A stretch of 64,000 bases of DNA from Algiphilus sp965216485 (GCF_965216485.1 NZ_OZ244162.1:1488001-1552000); one strand, 5' to 3'; positions 43,154 through 52,266 are shown, counted from the stretch's first letter. Made by a program: numbers and translations. Notes: generated by a model from the sequence alone, not told the origin.

Positions 43154-43528
43154 ATGCGGCCAGCACAGCGCGGAATGACGATCTGGATGCTCATGGTGAC
43201 CGTGGCGCTGGTGGCTTTTGCCGCGCTGCTGGTCATGCGTTGTGTGCCGGTCTATCTCAACCAGATGAAGGTCAGCGGCGCTATCGAGCGGGTCGCAAAG
43301 GACCCGGAGAACCCCGCCGCCAGCGTGCGCACCATGCGCAGCGCATTGGAACGGTACTGGGCCATCGAACGGATCCAACATCTCGATCCGGAGGACGTCG
43401 CCCTGGTACGTGGCGAGGGCGAAACGCGGTATCTGGAATACCAATACGAGGCGCGCGTGCCTCTGATTCACAACATCGATCTGTTGTTCACTTTCGAAGA
43501 GCAGATCATGGTTGGCCGGGGCTCGTGA
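43154..43528 (+). CDS. DUF4845 family membrane protein
   Basis: ATG 43154 is preceded by AAGGAGAC. The 124-residue protein has one N-terminal hydrophobic segment (GMTIWMLMVTVALVAFAALLVMR, type IV pilin-like in its opening but with no cleavage motif). The rest is soluble and matches DUF4845, which is usually encoded between lepB and rnc in these bacteria. Function is unknown. Its stop overlaps the rnc start (GTGA). Confidence 0.88.
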   Translation: MRPAQRGMTIWMLMVTVALVAFAALLVMRCVPVYLNQMKVSGAIERVAKDPENPAASVRTMRSALERYWAIERIQHLDPEDVALVRGEGETRYLEYQYEARVPLIHNIDLLFTFEEQIMVGRGS

Positions 43529-44193
43529 ACCGGGCGCATCTGGAACGCCGGCTCGGTTACCGCTTCCGGGACGAGGCCCTTCTCGATCAGGCCCTCACCC
43601 ACCGCAGTGCCGGACACGGTCACTATGAACGGCTCGAATTTCTGGGCGATGCCCTGCTCAATTTTGTGGTGGCGCAGATGCTCTACAAGCGCTGCCCGGA
43701 GCTGTCCGAGGGGGATCTGACGCGCATGCGGGCGGCGCTGGTGCGCGAGGAAACGCTGGGTTCGGTGGCGCAGGATCTGGCGCTGGCCGACGCCGTGCAG
43801 CTCGGCGGCAGCGCCCTCAAGAGTGGCGTCTATCGTCGGCGTTCGGTGCTTGCCGACACCGTGGAGGCGCTGATCGGGGCGGTGTTGCTCGATGCCGATA
43901 TCCCCACCGCAACGGCCTGCGTCGAGCGCTGGTGGGGGCCGCGACTGGAAGCGCTGCCGGACCCCCATTCGCTGAAGGATCCGAAGACCCGGCTGCAGGA
44001 ATGGCTGCAGGGCCGGTCGCGGCCGCGGCCGGAGTACGAGGTCGTCGAGATGACCGGGCCGCCACACCGGCAACGCTTCCGGGTGGCCTGTGTGCTGGGT
44101 GATGATGAAGTGCGTGCCGAGGGCCAGGGCTCCAGTCGGCGTGGCGCGGAACAGAATGCGGCCCGGGCGATGCTGGAGCAACTCGATGCGTAG
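43525..44193 (+). CDS. rnc: ribonuclease III
   Basis: GTG 43525 overlaps the DUF4845 stop (GTGA). The 222-residue enzyme shows the signature HYERLEFLGDALL with the catalytic acids, the second acidic cluster (ADTVEALIGAVLLD), and a C-terminal double-stranded RNA-binding domain (LQEWLQGR and GQGSSRRGAEQNAARAML). It processes rRNA and structured mRNAs. It overlaps era. Confidence 0.96.
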   Translation: MNRAHLERRLGYRFRDEALLDQALTHRSAGHGHYERLEFLGDALLNFVVAQMLYKRCPELSEGDLTRMRAALVREETLGSVAQDLALADAVQLGGSALKSGVYRRRSVLADTVEALIGAVLLDADIPTATACVERWWGPRLEALPDPHSLKDPKTRLQEWLQGRSRPRPEYEVVEMTGPPHRQRFRVACVLGDDEVRAEGQGSSRRGAEQNAARAMLEQLDA

Positions 44194-45067
44194 CGGAATG
44201 ACGACCGTGGTGGGCCGCCCCAATGTGGGCAAGTCGAGCCTGGTGAATGCACTGGTGGGACAGAAGGTGTCGATCGTGAGCCGGCGTCCGCAGACTACCC
44301 GTCACCGCATCCACGGGGTGCGCAATCGCGAAGGCGTGCAGATCGTCTTCGTCGACACGCCCGGACTGCACGAGCGCGAACAGCGCGAATTGAACCGGGT
44401 GCTCAATCGCGCCGCCACCGGCGCCATCGAAGGCGTCGACGTGGTGCTCCATGTGGTCGAGAGCGGGCAGTGGCGCAGCGACGACGATCTGGCCTTGGCG
44501 CGCGCCAAGGCCTCCGGTCTGCCGGTGGTTGCGGCCCTCAACAAGGTTGACCGCCAGGCGGACAAGAGCAAGCTGCTGCCGGAGTTGGCCGCCCTGGGGG
44601 CCCGCTACGACTATGCCGATATTGTCCCGGTATCAGCGACCCATGGCGACAATCTGGACACGTTGGCCGACGTGCTGGCGGGCTTCATGCCGGAGGGGCC
44701 GGCACTGTTCCCGCCGGACCAGATCCAGGGCCATGATCTGGCCTTCACCATCGCCGAGTGCGTGCGCGAGAAGCTGACCCGCATGCTGCATCAGGAACTG
44801 CCTTATGCGCTGTCGGTGGGTGTGGAAATGCTGGAGGACAGCGAAGGCCTGCTGCGTACCCGCGCCGTCATCTGGGTAGAGCGCGAGGCCCAGAAGAAGA
44901 TCGTCATCGGCGCGGGGGGTGAAACGGCCAAGCGCGTAGGGACCTCCGCCCGGCGCGAGCTCGAACGACAGCTCGGCAAGAAGGTTTATCTGCAGACCCA
45001 CGTCCGCGTGCGTGCCAACTGGAGTGACGACCCGGCGGCGTTGCGCGCGCTCGGGTATGAGGGCTGA
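44186..45067 (+). CDS. era: GTPase Era
   Basis: ATG 44186 overlaps the rnc stop. The 293-residue protein has G1 GRPNVGKSS, G3 DTPG, G4 NKVD, and a C-terminal KH domain (GAGGETAKRVGTSARREL). Era binds the 3' end of 16S rRNA in 30S assembly. It stands in the lepB-rnc-era-recO order common to gammaproteobacteria. The recO GTG starts 6 nt after the stop. Confidence 0.98.
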   Translation: MRSGMTTVVGRPNVGKSSLVNALVGQKVSIVSRRPQTTRHRIHGVRNREGVQIVFVDTPGLHEREQRELNRVLNRAATGAIEGVDVVLHVVESGQWRSDDDLALARAKASGLPVVAALNKVDRQADKSKLLPELAALGARYDYADIVPVSATHGDNLDTLADVLAGFMPEGPALFPPDQIQGHDLAFTIAECVREKLTRMLHQELPYALSVGVEMLEDSEGLLRTRAVIWVEREAQKKIVIGAGGETAKRVGTSARRELERQLGKKVYLQTHVRVRANWSDDPAALRALGYEG

Positions 45068-45073
45068 ATCGGC

Positions 45074-45811
45074 GTGAGTGCCGAACGCGTCCAGGACGTG
45101 CCGGCCTACATCCTGCAGAAGCGGCCCTATCGCGAGACCAGCCTCTTGCTGGAAGTGCTGACGCCGGAGCACGGGCGCGTTGGCCTGATCGCCCGGGGCG
45201 CGCGCGGGCAGAGCAAGCGGCGCAGTGGTGGCATCGACCTGCTGCAGCGCTATCGCATGCAGTGGCATCGTCGCGGCGAGCTGGGCACGTTGCAATCGAT
45301 CGAGGCCGAAGGCAGTCCGTATCCCCTGGTCGGCGAGCGCGTGCTTTGGGTGTGGTATGCCAACGAGTTGCTGTTGCGCGCCTTGGCGCGTGACGATCCC
45401 CACGCGCCCGTGTTCGGCGCCTATGAAGCCCTGCTCGCCGGACTGGTGCGCGCGCCGCGTGCGGATGTGGAAGCCGGCAGCGGCGACGCCGCTGCAGAGC
45501 CGCTGCTGCGGCGCTTTGAATGGAGCCTGCTGTGCGCGCTGGGCTATCAGCCGCTGGGCGCGGTGCCGGCCTCGGTGGCCGATCAGGGCTATGCCTATGA
45601 TGCCGAGCAGGGCGCGCATGCCACTGCCGGCGGTCGCTTGAGCGCGAGCGGGCTGCGCGATGCACTGCGCGGCAGCTTCGACACGCCAGCGGCATGCGCC
45701 GCCGGCCGCGCCGTGTTCCGTGCGCATCTGCCAGAATTGATCGGGCCCAAACCCCTGCAAACGCCGGCCATGCTGCGCCGGCTTCGCATCAACCGCACCG
45801 AGTCTTCATGA
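45074..45811 (+). CDS. recO: DNA repair protein RecO
   Basis: The start is GTG 45074. The 245-residue protein opens with the OB-fold RecO motif AYILQKRPYRETSLLLEVLTPEHGRVGLIARGARGQSKR and has the helical C-terminal part (ALCALGYQPL-like EWSLLCALGYQPLG). It helps RecR load RecA on single-stranded DNA in the RecFOR pathway. Its stop overlaps pdxJ (ATGA). Confidence 0.95.
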   Translation: MSAERVQDVPAYILQKRPYRETSLLLEVLTPEHGRVGLIARGARGQSKRRSGGIDLLQRYRMQWHRRGELGTLQSIEAEGSPYPLVGERVLWVWYANELLLRALARDDPHAPVFGAYEALLAGLVRAPRADVEAGSGDAAAEPLLRRFEWSLLCALGYQPLGAVPASVADQGYAYDAEQGAHATAGGRLSASGLRDALRGSFDTPAACAAGRAVFRAHLPELIGPKPLQTPAMLRRLRINRTESS

Positions 45812-46560
45812 GCCAGAGTCTTCCTCCACCGCTGCGTCTGGGTGTCAATGTCGATCATGTCGCTACGCTTCGCCAGGCGCGCGGCACCGACTACCCGGAT
45901 CCGGTGGAAGCGGGTCTGGTTGCCATTGCCGCGGGTGCCGACGGCATTACCGTGCACCTGCGCGAGGATCGCCGCCATATCCAGGAACAGGATGTGCGTC
46001 GTCTGATGACCGCGGCCACGGTCCCGGTCAATCTGGAAATGGCAGCGGTGGACGACATGCTGGCGCTGGCCGAGGACGTGGCTCCGCCGCGCGCCTGCCT
46101 GGTGCCGGAGAAGCGTCAGGAAGTGACCACCGAGGGCGGCCTGGATGTGGCAGGTCAACACGCCGTCGTCATCGAGGCCTGTCGCCGATTGGCGGCGGTG
46201 GGGACGCGCGTCTCCCTGTTTGTGGACGCCGATGTGGCCCAGCTCGATGCCATTCTGGCGACGGGCGCACCGGCGGTGGAAATCCATACCGGTGCCTACG
46301 CCGAGGCGAGCGGAGAGCAGCGCTCGGCCGAGATCAGCCGCCTGCGCAGCTTTGCGCGCGCTGCTTCCGAGCGCGGCCTGGAAGTCCATGCAGGGCATGG
46401 TCTGCGTGTTGCCAACGTGGGGTCGGTGGCTGCCATCCCGCAGATCGTCGAGCTCAACATCGGGCACGCCATCATTGCCGACGCCGTCTTCCACGGGCTT
46501 CCAGCTGCCATTGCCCGCATGCGTCGGGCCATGCTGGCCGGCCGCCAGATGGGCGACTAG
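45808..46560 (+). CDS. pdxJ: pyridoxine 5'-phosphate synthase
   Basis: ATG 45808 overlaps the recO stop. The 250-residue TIM barrel has LGVNVDHVATLRQARGTDYPDPV at the N-terminus, the EDRRHI(Q)EQD active-site block and a late HAGHGLRVANV motif. It condenses 1-deoxyxylulose 5-phosphate and 3-amino-2-oxopropyl phosphate to make pyridoxine phosphate (vitamin B6). Typical genome order is recO-pdxJ-acpS. Confidence 0.97.
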   Translation: MSQSLPPPLRLGVNVDHVATLRQARGTDYPDPVEAGLVAIAAGADGITVHLREDRRHIQEQDVRRLMTAATVPVNLEMAAVDDMLALAEDVAPPRACLVPEKRQEVTTEGGLDVAGQHAVVIEACRRLAAVGTRVSLFVDADVAQLDAILATGAPAVEIHTGAYAEASGEQRSAEISRLRSFARAASERGLEVHAGHGLRVANVGSVAAIPQIVELNIGHAIIADAVFHGLPAAIARMRRAMLAGRQMGD

Positions 46561-46571
46561 AGGCCGCGCGC

Positions 46572-46964
46572 GTGTTGTGTGGCGTTGGAGTGGACCTGGT
46601 TTCGGTGGCGCGCTTTCGCGACCTGCTGGCGCGCCGGGGCAGCGCCTTTGCGGAACGCATCCTGCATGCCAGCGAATGGCCGATGCATCAGGCGGCCCGC
46701 GATCCGGCGCGGGATCTGGCCAAGCGATGGGCGGTCAAGGAAGCCTTTGCCAAGGCGCTGCGCACGGGTTTTTCCGGCATCTATGCCTGCGACATTGCCC
46801 TGCATCGCGACCCCGAATCGGGAGCCCCGACGCTCAGCCTGTCTGACCGGGGCCGTGCCTTTGCCTCACGCCGAGGTGCTGGACGGGCGCATGTCAGCGT
46901 CAGCGACGAGGGCGATCAGATCATCGCCATGGTCGCGCTGGAGCAGGTTTCCGTCGCGTCTTAA
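46572..46964 (+). CDS. acpS: holo-[acyl-carrier-protein] synthase
   Basis: GTG 46572 is 11 nt after pdxJ. The 130-residue enzyme has CGVGVDLVSVARFRDL (Mg ligand Asp) and the KRWAVKEAFAKAL signature. It transfers phosphopantetheine from CoA to apo-ACP, so it feeds fatty acid synthesis. Its end overlaps the opposite-strand RDD gene by 4 nt. Confidence 0.96.
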   Translation: MLCGVGVDLVSVARFRDLLARRGSAFAERILHASEWPMHQAARDPARDLAKRWAVKEAFAKALRTGFSGIYACDIALHRDPESGAPTLSLSDRGRAFASRRGAGRAHVSVSDEGDQIIAMVALEQVSVAS

Positions 46965-47470
46965 CTGCGTGCGGGGATGGCAGCCTCGCGCACCATCTCG
47001 CTGGCGGTTAGGCGGTCGATCAGGCTGCGTCGACTGCCGATAGCCACCGGCAGCATGACGATCAGCGGCAGGGCGACCAGCAGGCCAGCGGGAACCCAGC
47101 CTTTGTGCACCAAGGCAAGGCCACCAATCACGATCGGCAGGATGCACAGCCCCAGGGTGAGGAAGAAGCGTGCGCTTGCGGCGGTCAGCGAGAGATGGAC
47201 TTCGCCGTCGCTGCGCCGCAGGCGCACGCGCCAGGTGCGCATGCCCAGGGTCTGTCCACCGCGCGTCCAGGAGCGCGCAAAATAGAACCAGCTTCCCAGC
47301 ACCATCAAGACCTGCAGCATGCTGTGCTGAGGCCCACCAACGTAGCTGAGCAGTGGCGTGGCTACGACCGAAATCGCCATGCAGATGGCCAGTATGAGCA
47401 GGCCGTCGTAGACGCTGACGGCGAGGCGTCGCCACAGTGTTGCAGGCAGGATGAGCGGTGACTCTGTCAT
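46961..47470 (-). CDS. RDD family membrane protein
   Basis: I take ATG 47470 (169 aa) because the family match starts at ILPATLWRRLAVSVYDGLLI; the longer upstream frame is a shadow. It has about four hydrophobic helices and the RDD-type block (GGQTLGMRTWRVRL; SRRSLIDRLTASEMV). Function in this family is mostly unknown; ion transport has been proposed for some members. It converges with acpS. Confidence 0.88.
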   Translation of the reverse strand: MTESPLILPATLWRRLAVSVYDGLLILAICMAISVVATPLLSYVGGPQHSMLQVLMVLGSWFYFARSWTRGGQTLGMRTWRVRLRRSDGEVHLSLTAASARFFLTLGLCILPIVIGGLALVHKGWVPAGLLVALPLIVMLPVAIGSRRSLIDRLTASEMVREAAIPARS

Positions 47471-47621
47471 GCCGATAGCATAGCCTGCATGACCTGTCTG
47501 GGCGCCGGGCGTCCGCCTTGCGGCGAGGCTTGTCGCGAGCGGGATCGTCGCAGCATTCCGGTAAGCGGGAGGCGGCCCTCGCGGGCCATGGTCAACAGTC
47601 GATGTGCCTTGGAGAGACGCA

Positions 47622-48263
47622 ATGCGTGAGACGCAACAGGGGGCGGTCTGCCGCTGGCCGGGTGGTTCGTCCAATCAATCGCCGCTGCCGGACCCCGCCG
47701 TGGATGTGGCGCCCTTAGCCGAATCATCGGTCGCGGAGGCGGTCCTGGCTGGGGGCTGTTTCTGGTGTGTGGAGGCCGTGTTCCTCGCGCTGCAGGGGGT
47801 GCAGGAGGTGACCTCCGGCTATGCCGGCGGCGACGCGGCTACGGCCAGTTACCGCCAGGTCTGCTCCGGCACGACCGGGCATGCCGAGGCGGTGCGGGTA
47901 CGTTTTGACCCCGCGACGATCTCCTTTGGCGCGCTGCTCAAGGTGTTCTTCGGTGTGGCCCACGACCCGACGCAGCGCAACCGCCAGGGCAACGATGTCG
48001 GGCCGCAGTACCGTTCAGCGGTGTTCTATCTCGACGAGTCGCAGCGCGCGGTGGCGGAAGCCTATATCCGGCAGCTCGATGACAGCGGGGTCTTCAGTGC
48101 CCCGATCGCCACCACGCTGGAAGCCTACAGCGGCTTCTATCCGGCCGAGGAGGAGCACCAGAACTTCGCGCAACGCCATCCCGACGCCGGCTACATTCGC
48201 GTAGTGGCAGTGCCCAAGCTGGACAAGCTCAAGCGCGCCTTCGCACCCCAGCTGCGCAGCTGA
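47622..48263 (+). CDS. msrA: peptide methionine sulfoxide reductase A
   Basis: ATG 47622 follows a GGAGAG site. The 213-residue protein has the catalytic motif GGCFWCVEAVF and EVTSGYAGG. HAEAVRVRFDP and EEHQNF are further conserved blocks. The first 45 residues are proline-rich and are not typical of the family. It reduces methionine-S-sulfoxide in proteins. A terminator of the next minus-strand tRNA lies 126 nt past the stop. Confidence 0.96.
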   Translation: MRETQQGAVCRWPGGSSNQSPLPDPAVDVAPLAESSVAEAVLAGGCFWCVEAVFLALQGVQEVTSGYAGGDAATASYRQVCSGTTGHAEAVRVRFDPATISFGALLKVFFGVAHDPTQRNRQGNDVGPQYRSAVFYLDESQRAVAEAYIRQLDDSGVFSAPIATTLEAYSGFYPAEEEHQNFAQRHPDAGYIRVVAVPKLDKLKRAFAPQLRS

Positions 48264-48388
48264 GCGGGAAACCGCTGGACATCAGGCATCCCTGCCGCCG
48301 CGCGCGTGTGTCGGCGAGCTGTCCGAGCACCCGGCAGCGGTTGCCGGGCCAGCGGCACGGAAGCGAATCGGTTCTGCATGGCAGGCAT

Positions 48389-48417
48389 AAAAAAAGGGCG
48401 AGATGCGGATCTCGCCC
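48389..48417 (-). terminator. terminator of tRNA-Glu
   Basis: On the minus strand a 9-bp stem GGGCGAGAT (complement of 48409-48417) with ATCTCGCCC (complement of 48396-48404), a 4-nt loop and T7 (48389-48395 complement). It begins 14 nt after the tRNA 3' end. The rest of 48264-48388 shows no gene. Confidence 0.93.
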
Positions 48418-48430
48418 TTGTCTGGCAATG

Positions 48431-48506
48431 TGGCGCTCCCACGGGGACTCGAACCCCGGTTTTCGCCGTGAGAGGGCGACGTCCTGGACCGCTAGACGAT
48501 GGGAGC
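48431..48506 (-). tRNA. tRNA-Glu (anticodon CTC)
   Basis: The minus-strand sequence is a full cloverleaf of 76 nt including an encoded CCA. The acceptor is GCTCCCA with TGGGAGC, the D-arm contains AGCGGTCCAGGAC, and the anticodon loop CTCTCAC gives CTC. The T-arm holds GGTTCGAACCCC. The body closely follows tRNA-Glu and differs from TTC isoacceptors at the middle of the loop. A terminator follows. It diverges from pcnB across 113 nt. Confidence 0.95.
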
Positions 48507-48619
48507 AGTGCTTCACCTACAATAGGCGGATTATGCGGCATTCGGTGGTCCTGCGCCAAGCATATTGCGCCGCCCAGTGCCCTCCACCCTGTCTCAGTTG
48601 AGGAAGCATCACTATCAGC

Positions 48620-49900
48620 GTGTCTCCACGGATTCCTCGCGAGAACCACCCGGTTTCGCGCAAGCTCATTTCATCCGCTGCTCTCAAGGTGCTGTACACC
48701 CTGAATGAAGCCGGGTATCAGGCGTATCTCGTCGGTGGTGGCGTGCGCGACATCCTGGCCGGCCTGCAGCCGAAGGATTTCGATATCTCGACCAACGCCC
48801 ACCCGGAGCAGGTGAAGGCGTTGTTCAGAAGTTGCCGGCTGGTGGGGCGACGCTTTGTGATCGCCCATGTGCGCTTTGGTCGTGAAGTGATCGAAGTCAC
48901 CACCTTCCGCGGCGCGTTGACGGATTCCCATGAGCGGGACGAGACCGGTCGCATTCTCTCCGACAACGTCTACGGCGATGACATCGAGGCCGACGCGCTG
49001 CGTCGCGATTTCACGGTCAACGGTCTCTACTACGACATTTCTGATTTCAGCATTCTCGACTATGTCGGCGGTGTCGCCGATCTGCAGCAGCGCACGATCC
49101 GGCTGATCGGAGATGCGGAGCTGCGCTATCGCGAAGATCCGGTACGCATGCTGCGCGCGGTGCGCATTGCCAACAAGCTGGGCTTCGATATTGCGCCCAA
49201 GACCCAGAAGCCGATTCCGCGCTTGGCCGGGTTACTCAATGAAGTACCGCCCGCACGCCTCTTCGACGAAGTGCTCAAGCTGCTGCAATCGCCGAACGCG
49301 GTCGAGAATTTCAAGGGGCTCGTTGATCACGGTTTGCTTGCGGAACTCTTCCCGAGTCTGCACGCCGTGCTGCACGAGCCCGGTGTGCGCCCCCTGATGG
49401 ATGCAGCGTTGGCCAATACCGCGCGTCGGATCTGCAATGAGCAGTCGGTGACACCGGCCTTTCTTTACGCCACGCTGCTGTGGCCGGGCGTGGTGCGCCA
49501 TGCCGCCGAACTGCGCGACCAGCAGGGGCTGCCGCCCGCGGTGGCGATGGCACAGGCCGCGGACAGCGTGTTGGCCGATCAGGTGCAGCGCGTGGCCATC
49601 CCCAAGCGTTTTTCCGCGCCAGCGCGAGAAATTTGGATGCTGCAGTCGCGCTTTGCCTATCGGCGGGGCAAGAAGCCGGAACGCCTGCTAGCGCATCCGC
49701 GTTTCCGCGCCGCCTATGACTTCTTCTGTCTGCGTGCCGATGCGGGCGAGGAAGACCCGTCAGTCGCGCAGTGGTGGACCGAGGCGCAGGAGGCACCGGA
49801 CGCATTGCCTCCGGCGCCCGAAAATCCTCCCGAAGGCGCACCCAAGCGTCGACGTCGCCGCCGGTCGCGCGGCTCGCGCAGTTCCAGCGCCAGCCAGTGA
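48620..49900 (+). CDS. pcnB: poly(A) polymerase I
   Basis: GTG 48620 starts a 426-residue protein: the nucleotidyltransferase domain shows YLVGGGVRDILAGLQPKDFDISTNA with the catalytic DFD, the RRDFTVNGLYYDI block, and an RNA-binding body. The Arg/Ser-rich tail (RRRRRRSRGSRSSS) is typical of PcnB. It adds poly(A) tails to RNA 3' ends for turnover. folK overlaps its end (GTGA), as in other gammaproteobacteria. Confidence 0.95.
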   Translation: MSPRIPRENHPVSRKLISSAALKVLYTLNEAGYQAYLVGGGVRDILAGLQPKDFDISTNAHPEQVKALFRSCRLVGRRFVIAHVRFGREVIEVTTFRGALTDSHERDETGRILSDNVYGDDIEADALRRDFTVNGLYYDISDFSILDYVGGVADLQQRTIRLIGDAELRYREDPVRMLRAVRIANKLGFDIAPKTQKPIPRLAGLLNEVPPARLFDEVLKLLQSPNAVENFKGLVDHGLLAELFPSLHAVLHEPGVRPLMDAALANTARRICNEQSVTPAFLYATLLWPGVVRHAAELRDQQGLPPAVAMAQAADSVLADQVQRVAIPKRFSAPAREIWMLQSRFAYRRGKKPERLLAHPRFRAAYDFFCLRADAGEEDPSVAQWWTEAQEAPDALPPAPENPPEGAPKRRRRRRSRGSRSSSASQ

Positions 49901-50394
49901 CCGCTGCGGTCACCGCAGCGGTTGGCTTTGGCGCCAACCTGGGTCAGCCGGACCAGCAGATTCGCCAGGCCATCGAAGCCGTCGGAGCGCTGCCGGAGAC
50001 GCGCTTGATGGCTGCGTCCGCGTTGTACCGCAGTGCCCCGATGGGACCGCCCCAGCCGGACTACTGCAACGCCGTGGCACTGATCGAAACGCGTCTTGCG
50101 CCGCTGGCGCTGTTGCAGGCCTTGCAGGCGCTGGAAAGCGAAGCCGGGCGCAGCCGGGCAGGAGAGCGCTGGTGTGCGCGCGAGCTGGATTGTGATCTGC
50201 TCGTCTACGGTGACCGCGTCGAGGACCTTCCGGGACTCACCCTGCCGCATCCCGGGATCGCGGCACGCAACTTCGTGCTGATTCCGCTCGCCGAAATCGC
50301 CCCGCAGTTGCACATCCCCAGACTCGGTAGGGTGGCCACCCTGGCGCGCGCGTGCAGTCGCGAGGGCTTGGCGCCCTGGCCTGATTTACCATGA
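49897..50394 (+). CDS. folK: HPPK, 7,8-dihydro-6-hydroxymethylpterin pyrophosphokinase
   Basis: GTG 49897 overlaps the pcnB stop. The 165-residue enzyme begins VGFGANLGQPDQQI (substrate loop); further blocks are YRSAPMGPPQPDYCNAVA, a Lys/Arg-rich middle and the signature RELDCDLLVYG with the catalytic Asp pair, then LPHPGIAARNFVL. It makes the pterin pyrophosphate for folate. It overlaps panB (ATGA). Confidence 0.96.
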   Translation: MTAAVTAAVGFGANLGQPDQQIRQAIEAVGALPETRLMAASALYRSAPMGPPQPDYCNAVALIETRLAPLALLQALQALESEAGRSRAGERWCARELDCDLLVYGDRVEDLPGLTLPHPGIAARNFVLIPLAEIAPQLHIPRLGRVATLARACSREGLAPWPDLP

Positions 50395-51236
50395 GCGCTC
50401 ACGTACGCAGAGAGACCGCATTGAGCGCTCAGTCCCCCGTCAACATTGCTGTCTTGCGCGCCATGCGCGCCGAGGGCCAACGCATCGCCTGCCTGACAGC
50501 CTATGACGCCAGCTTTGCCCAGGTGCTCGACGCCGCCGGCGTGGATGTGGTGCTGATCGGCGACTCGCTGGGTATGGTGATCCAGGGGGGCAGCACCACG
50601 ACACCGGTCACGCTCGACCACATCATCTACCACAGCCGCTGCGTCGTGCCCTCGCTGCAGCGCGCCTTCGCGGTCGCCGACATGCCCTTTCTGTCCTATG
50701 CCACGCGCAGTCGGGCACTGGATGCGGCACAGCGCCTCATGCAGGAGGGCGGCGCCGCCATGGTCAAGCTCGAAGGCGGACGCGAGCAGGCCCGAATCGT
50801 CGAATTCCTGAGCACGCGCGGCGTGCCGGTGTGCGCGCATCTCGGACTGCAACCCCAGCTGATTCACAAGATGGGCCGCTTCCGGGTGCAGGGACGGGAA
50901 GCCGCCGCCGCCGATGCCATGCGACGCGATGCACGCCTGCTGGAAGACGCGGGCGCTGACATGCTGCTGCTGGAATGCGTACCGGCCGAACTTGGGGCCA
51001 GCATTACCCGCGCCGCGGGTGTGCCGGTGATCGGTATCGGGGCCGGTGGCGCGGTCGATGGTCAGATCTTGGTGCTGCAGGACATCCTCGGAATCTCCGC
51101 ACAAGCGCGCAGCGGGCGCCCGCCACGCTTCGTGCGTAACTTCATGCAGGGGCAGCCGGGCATTGCGCCAGCCATCGAACAATACGTGGCTGCGGTGCGC
51201 GATGGCAGCTACCCGGCTCCTGAGCATTGCTTCTGA
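50391..51236 (+). CDS. panB: 3-methyl-2-oxobutanoate hydroxymethyltransferase
   Basis: The 281-residue protein has the PanB motifs LTAYDASFA, LIGDSLGMVIQG, VKLEGG and HLGLQPQ. It also has GIGAGGAVDGQILVLQDILG. It transfers a hydroxymethyl group from methylene-THF to make ketopantoate, first step of pantothenate synthesis. It is followed within 4 nt by panC. Confidence 0.97.
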   Translation: MSAHVRRETALSAQSPVNIAVLRAMRAEGQRIACLTAYDASFAQVLDAAGVDVVLIGDSLGMVIQGGSTTTPVTLDHIIYHSRCVVPSLQRAFAVADMPFLSYATRSRALDAAQRLMQEGGAAMVKLEGGREQARIVEFLSTRGVPVCAHLGLQPQLIHKMGRFRVQGREAAAADAMRRDARLLEDAGADMLLLECVPAELGASITRAAGVPVIGIGAGGAVDGQILVLQDILGISAQARSGRPPRFVRNFMQGQPGIAPAIEQYVAAVRDGSYPAPEHCF

Positions 51237-51239
51237 GCG

Positions 51240-52085
51240 GTGGGTATCACGCGCCTTCATGAAGTGCCGGCGCTGCGCGCCTGGCGCCATGCGCAGTGGC
51301 AGGAGAAGCGCCGCGTGGCCCTGGTGCCCACCATGGGCAATCTCCACCGTGGGCATCTGGCGTTGCTGGACAGTGCCCGTGAGCACGCCGACGTATTGAT
51401 TGCCTCGATTTTCGTCAACCCGCTGCAGTTCGGGCCCAACGAGGATTTCGATCGCTACCCCCGTACCCTGGAAGCTGATGTGGCGGCACTGGAAGCGGCG
51501 GGCTGCCATGCGGTCTTCGCGCCGTCGGAGCGCACCCTCTATCCGCACGGGCGTGACATTGCCCAGATCCATGTTCCGCATCTGGGGGACCACCTCTGCG
51601 GTGCGGATCGGCCCGGGCATTTTGATGGGGTCACCACGGTCGTCGGTCTGCTGTTCCATCTGGTGCAGCCGGATGTGGCCGTGTTTGGGCGCAAGGACTA
51701 TCAGCAGCTACAGCTCATTCGGCGCATGGTGCGCGATCTGCATTTCCCGACGCAGGTCATTGGCCATCCCATTGAGCGCGAGGCCGATGGTCTGGCCCTG
51801 TCCTCGCGCAATCAGTATCTGAGTGCCGAAGAGCGTGCGCGTGCCCCGGCATTGCACGTCACCTTGCGCGCTATCGCCGAGGCCCTGTCGGGCGGAAAGC
51901 GCGACACTGCGGCCTTGGAAGCCGACGCAATGGAGCGTCTGCGTGCCGCAGGTCTTGTGCCCAGTTATGTGCGCATCCTGTCCGCTGATCTACAAGAGCC
52001 TGAATTTCCAGGGGAAATCCTGATCGCAGCCGCCGCGTATCTAGGCCAGACCCGGCTGATCGATAACCTGATGGTGCATGTATGA
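51240..52085 (+). CDS. panC: pantothenate synthetase
   Basis: GTG 51240 starts 281 residues with VPTMGNLHRGHLALLDSAREHAD (HIGH motif) and SIFVNPLQFGPNEDFDRYPRT. FGRKDYQQLQLIRRMVRDL and the KMSKS-like LSSRNQYLS follow. It joins pantoate and beta-alanine with ATP. panD, which supplies beta-alanine, lies 181 nt further on, after a repeat-bearing spacer. Confidence 0.97.
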   Translation: MGITRLHEVPALRAWRHAQWQEKRRVALVPTMGNLHRGHLALLDSAREHADVLIASIFVNPLQFGPNEDFDRYPRTLEADVAALEAAGCHAVFAPSERTLYPHGRDIAQIHVPHLGDHLCGADRPGHFDGVTTVVGLLFHLVQPDVAVFGRKDYQQLQLIRRMVRDLHFPTQVIGHPIEREADGLALSSRNQYLSAEERARAPALHVTLRAIAEALSGGKRDTAALEADAMERLRAAGLVPSYVRILSADLQEPEFPGEILIAAAAYLGQTRLIDNLMVHV

Positions 52086-52158
52086 CAACAAGGTTGCTGC
52101 CCGGCGTAATGGTCGCTACACTCCCCACCGCTTGAGGCTCCAGCGGAGCCATTCTGCG

Positions 52159-52237
52159 TGGGTGCATGTCTTAGTGGGCCACCCTGACCAAGAAATCGCT
52201 GGCGGAATGTATGGGTGCATGTCTTAGTGGGCCACCC
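52159..52237 (+). repeat. 26-bp direct repeat pair in the panC-panD spacer
   Basis: The same 26-base sequence, starting TGGGTGCATGTCTTAGTGGG, occurs at 52159-52184 and 52212-52237, spaced 53 nt. A GGCGGAATGTA lies between. Each copy contains CATGTCTTAGTGGGCCACCC. They could be ends of a decayed insertion element with repeated termini, a regulatory repeat, or a duplication. The rest of the spacer 52086-52266 holds no gene; the first half carries the end of the panC operon. Confidence 0.85.
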
Positions 52238-52266
52238 CATTCCGTAATCCCCCGAAAATCGACGCC

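Noticed and set aside
47604..47621. Alternative msrA start at ATG 47604
   Set aside because: A better RBS (GGAGAG at 47611) precedes ATG 47622, and the earlier start lies inside the spacer.
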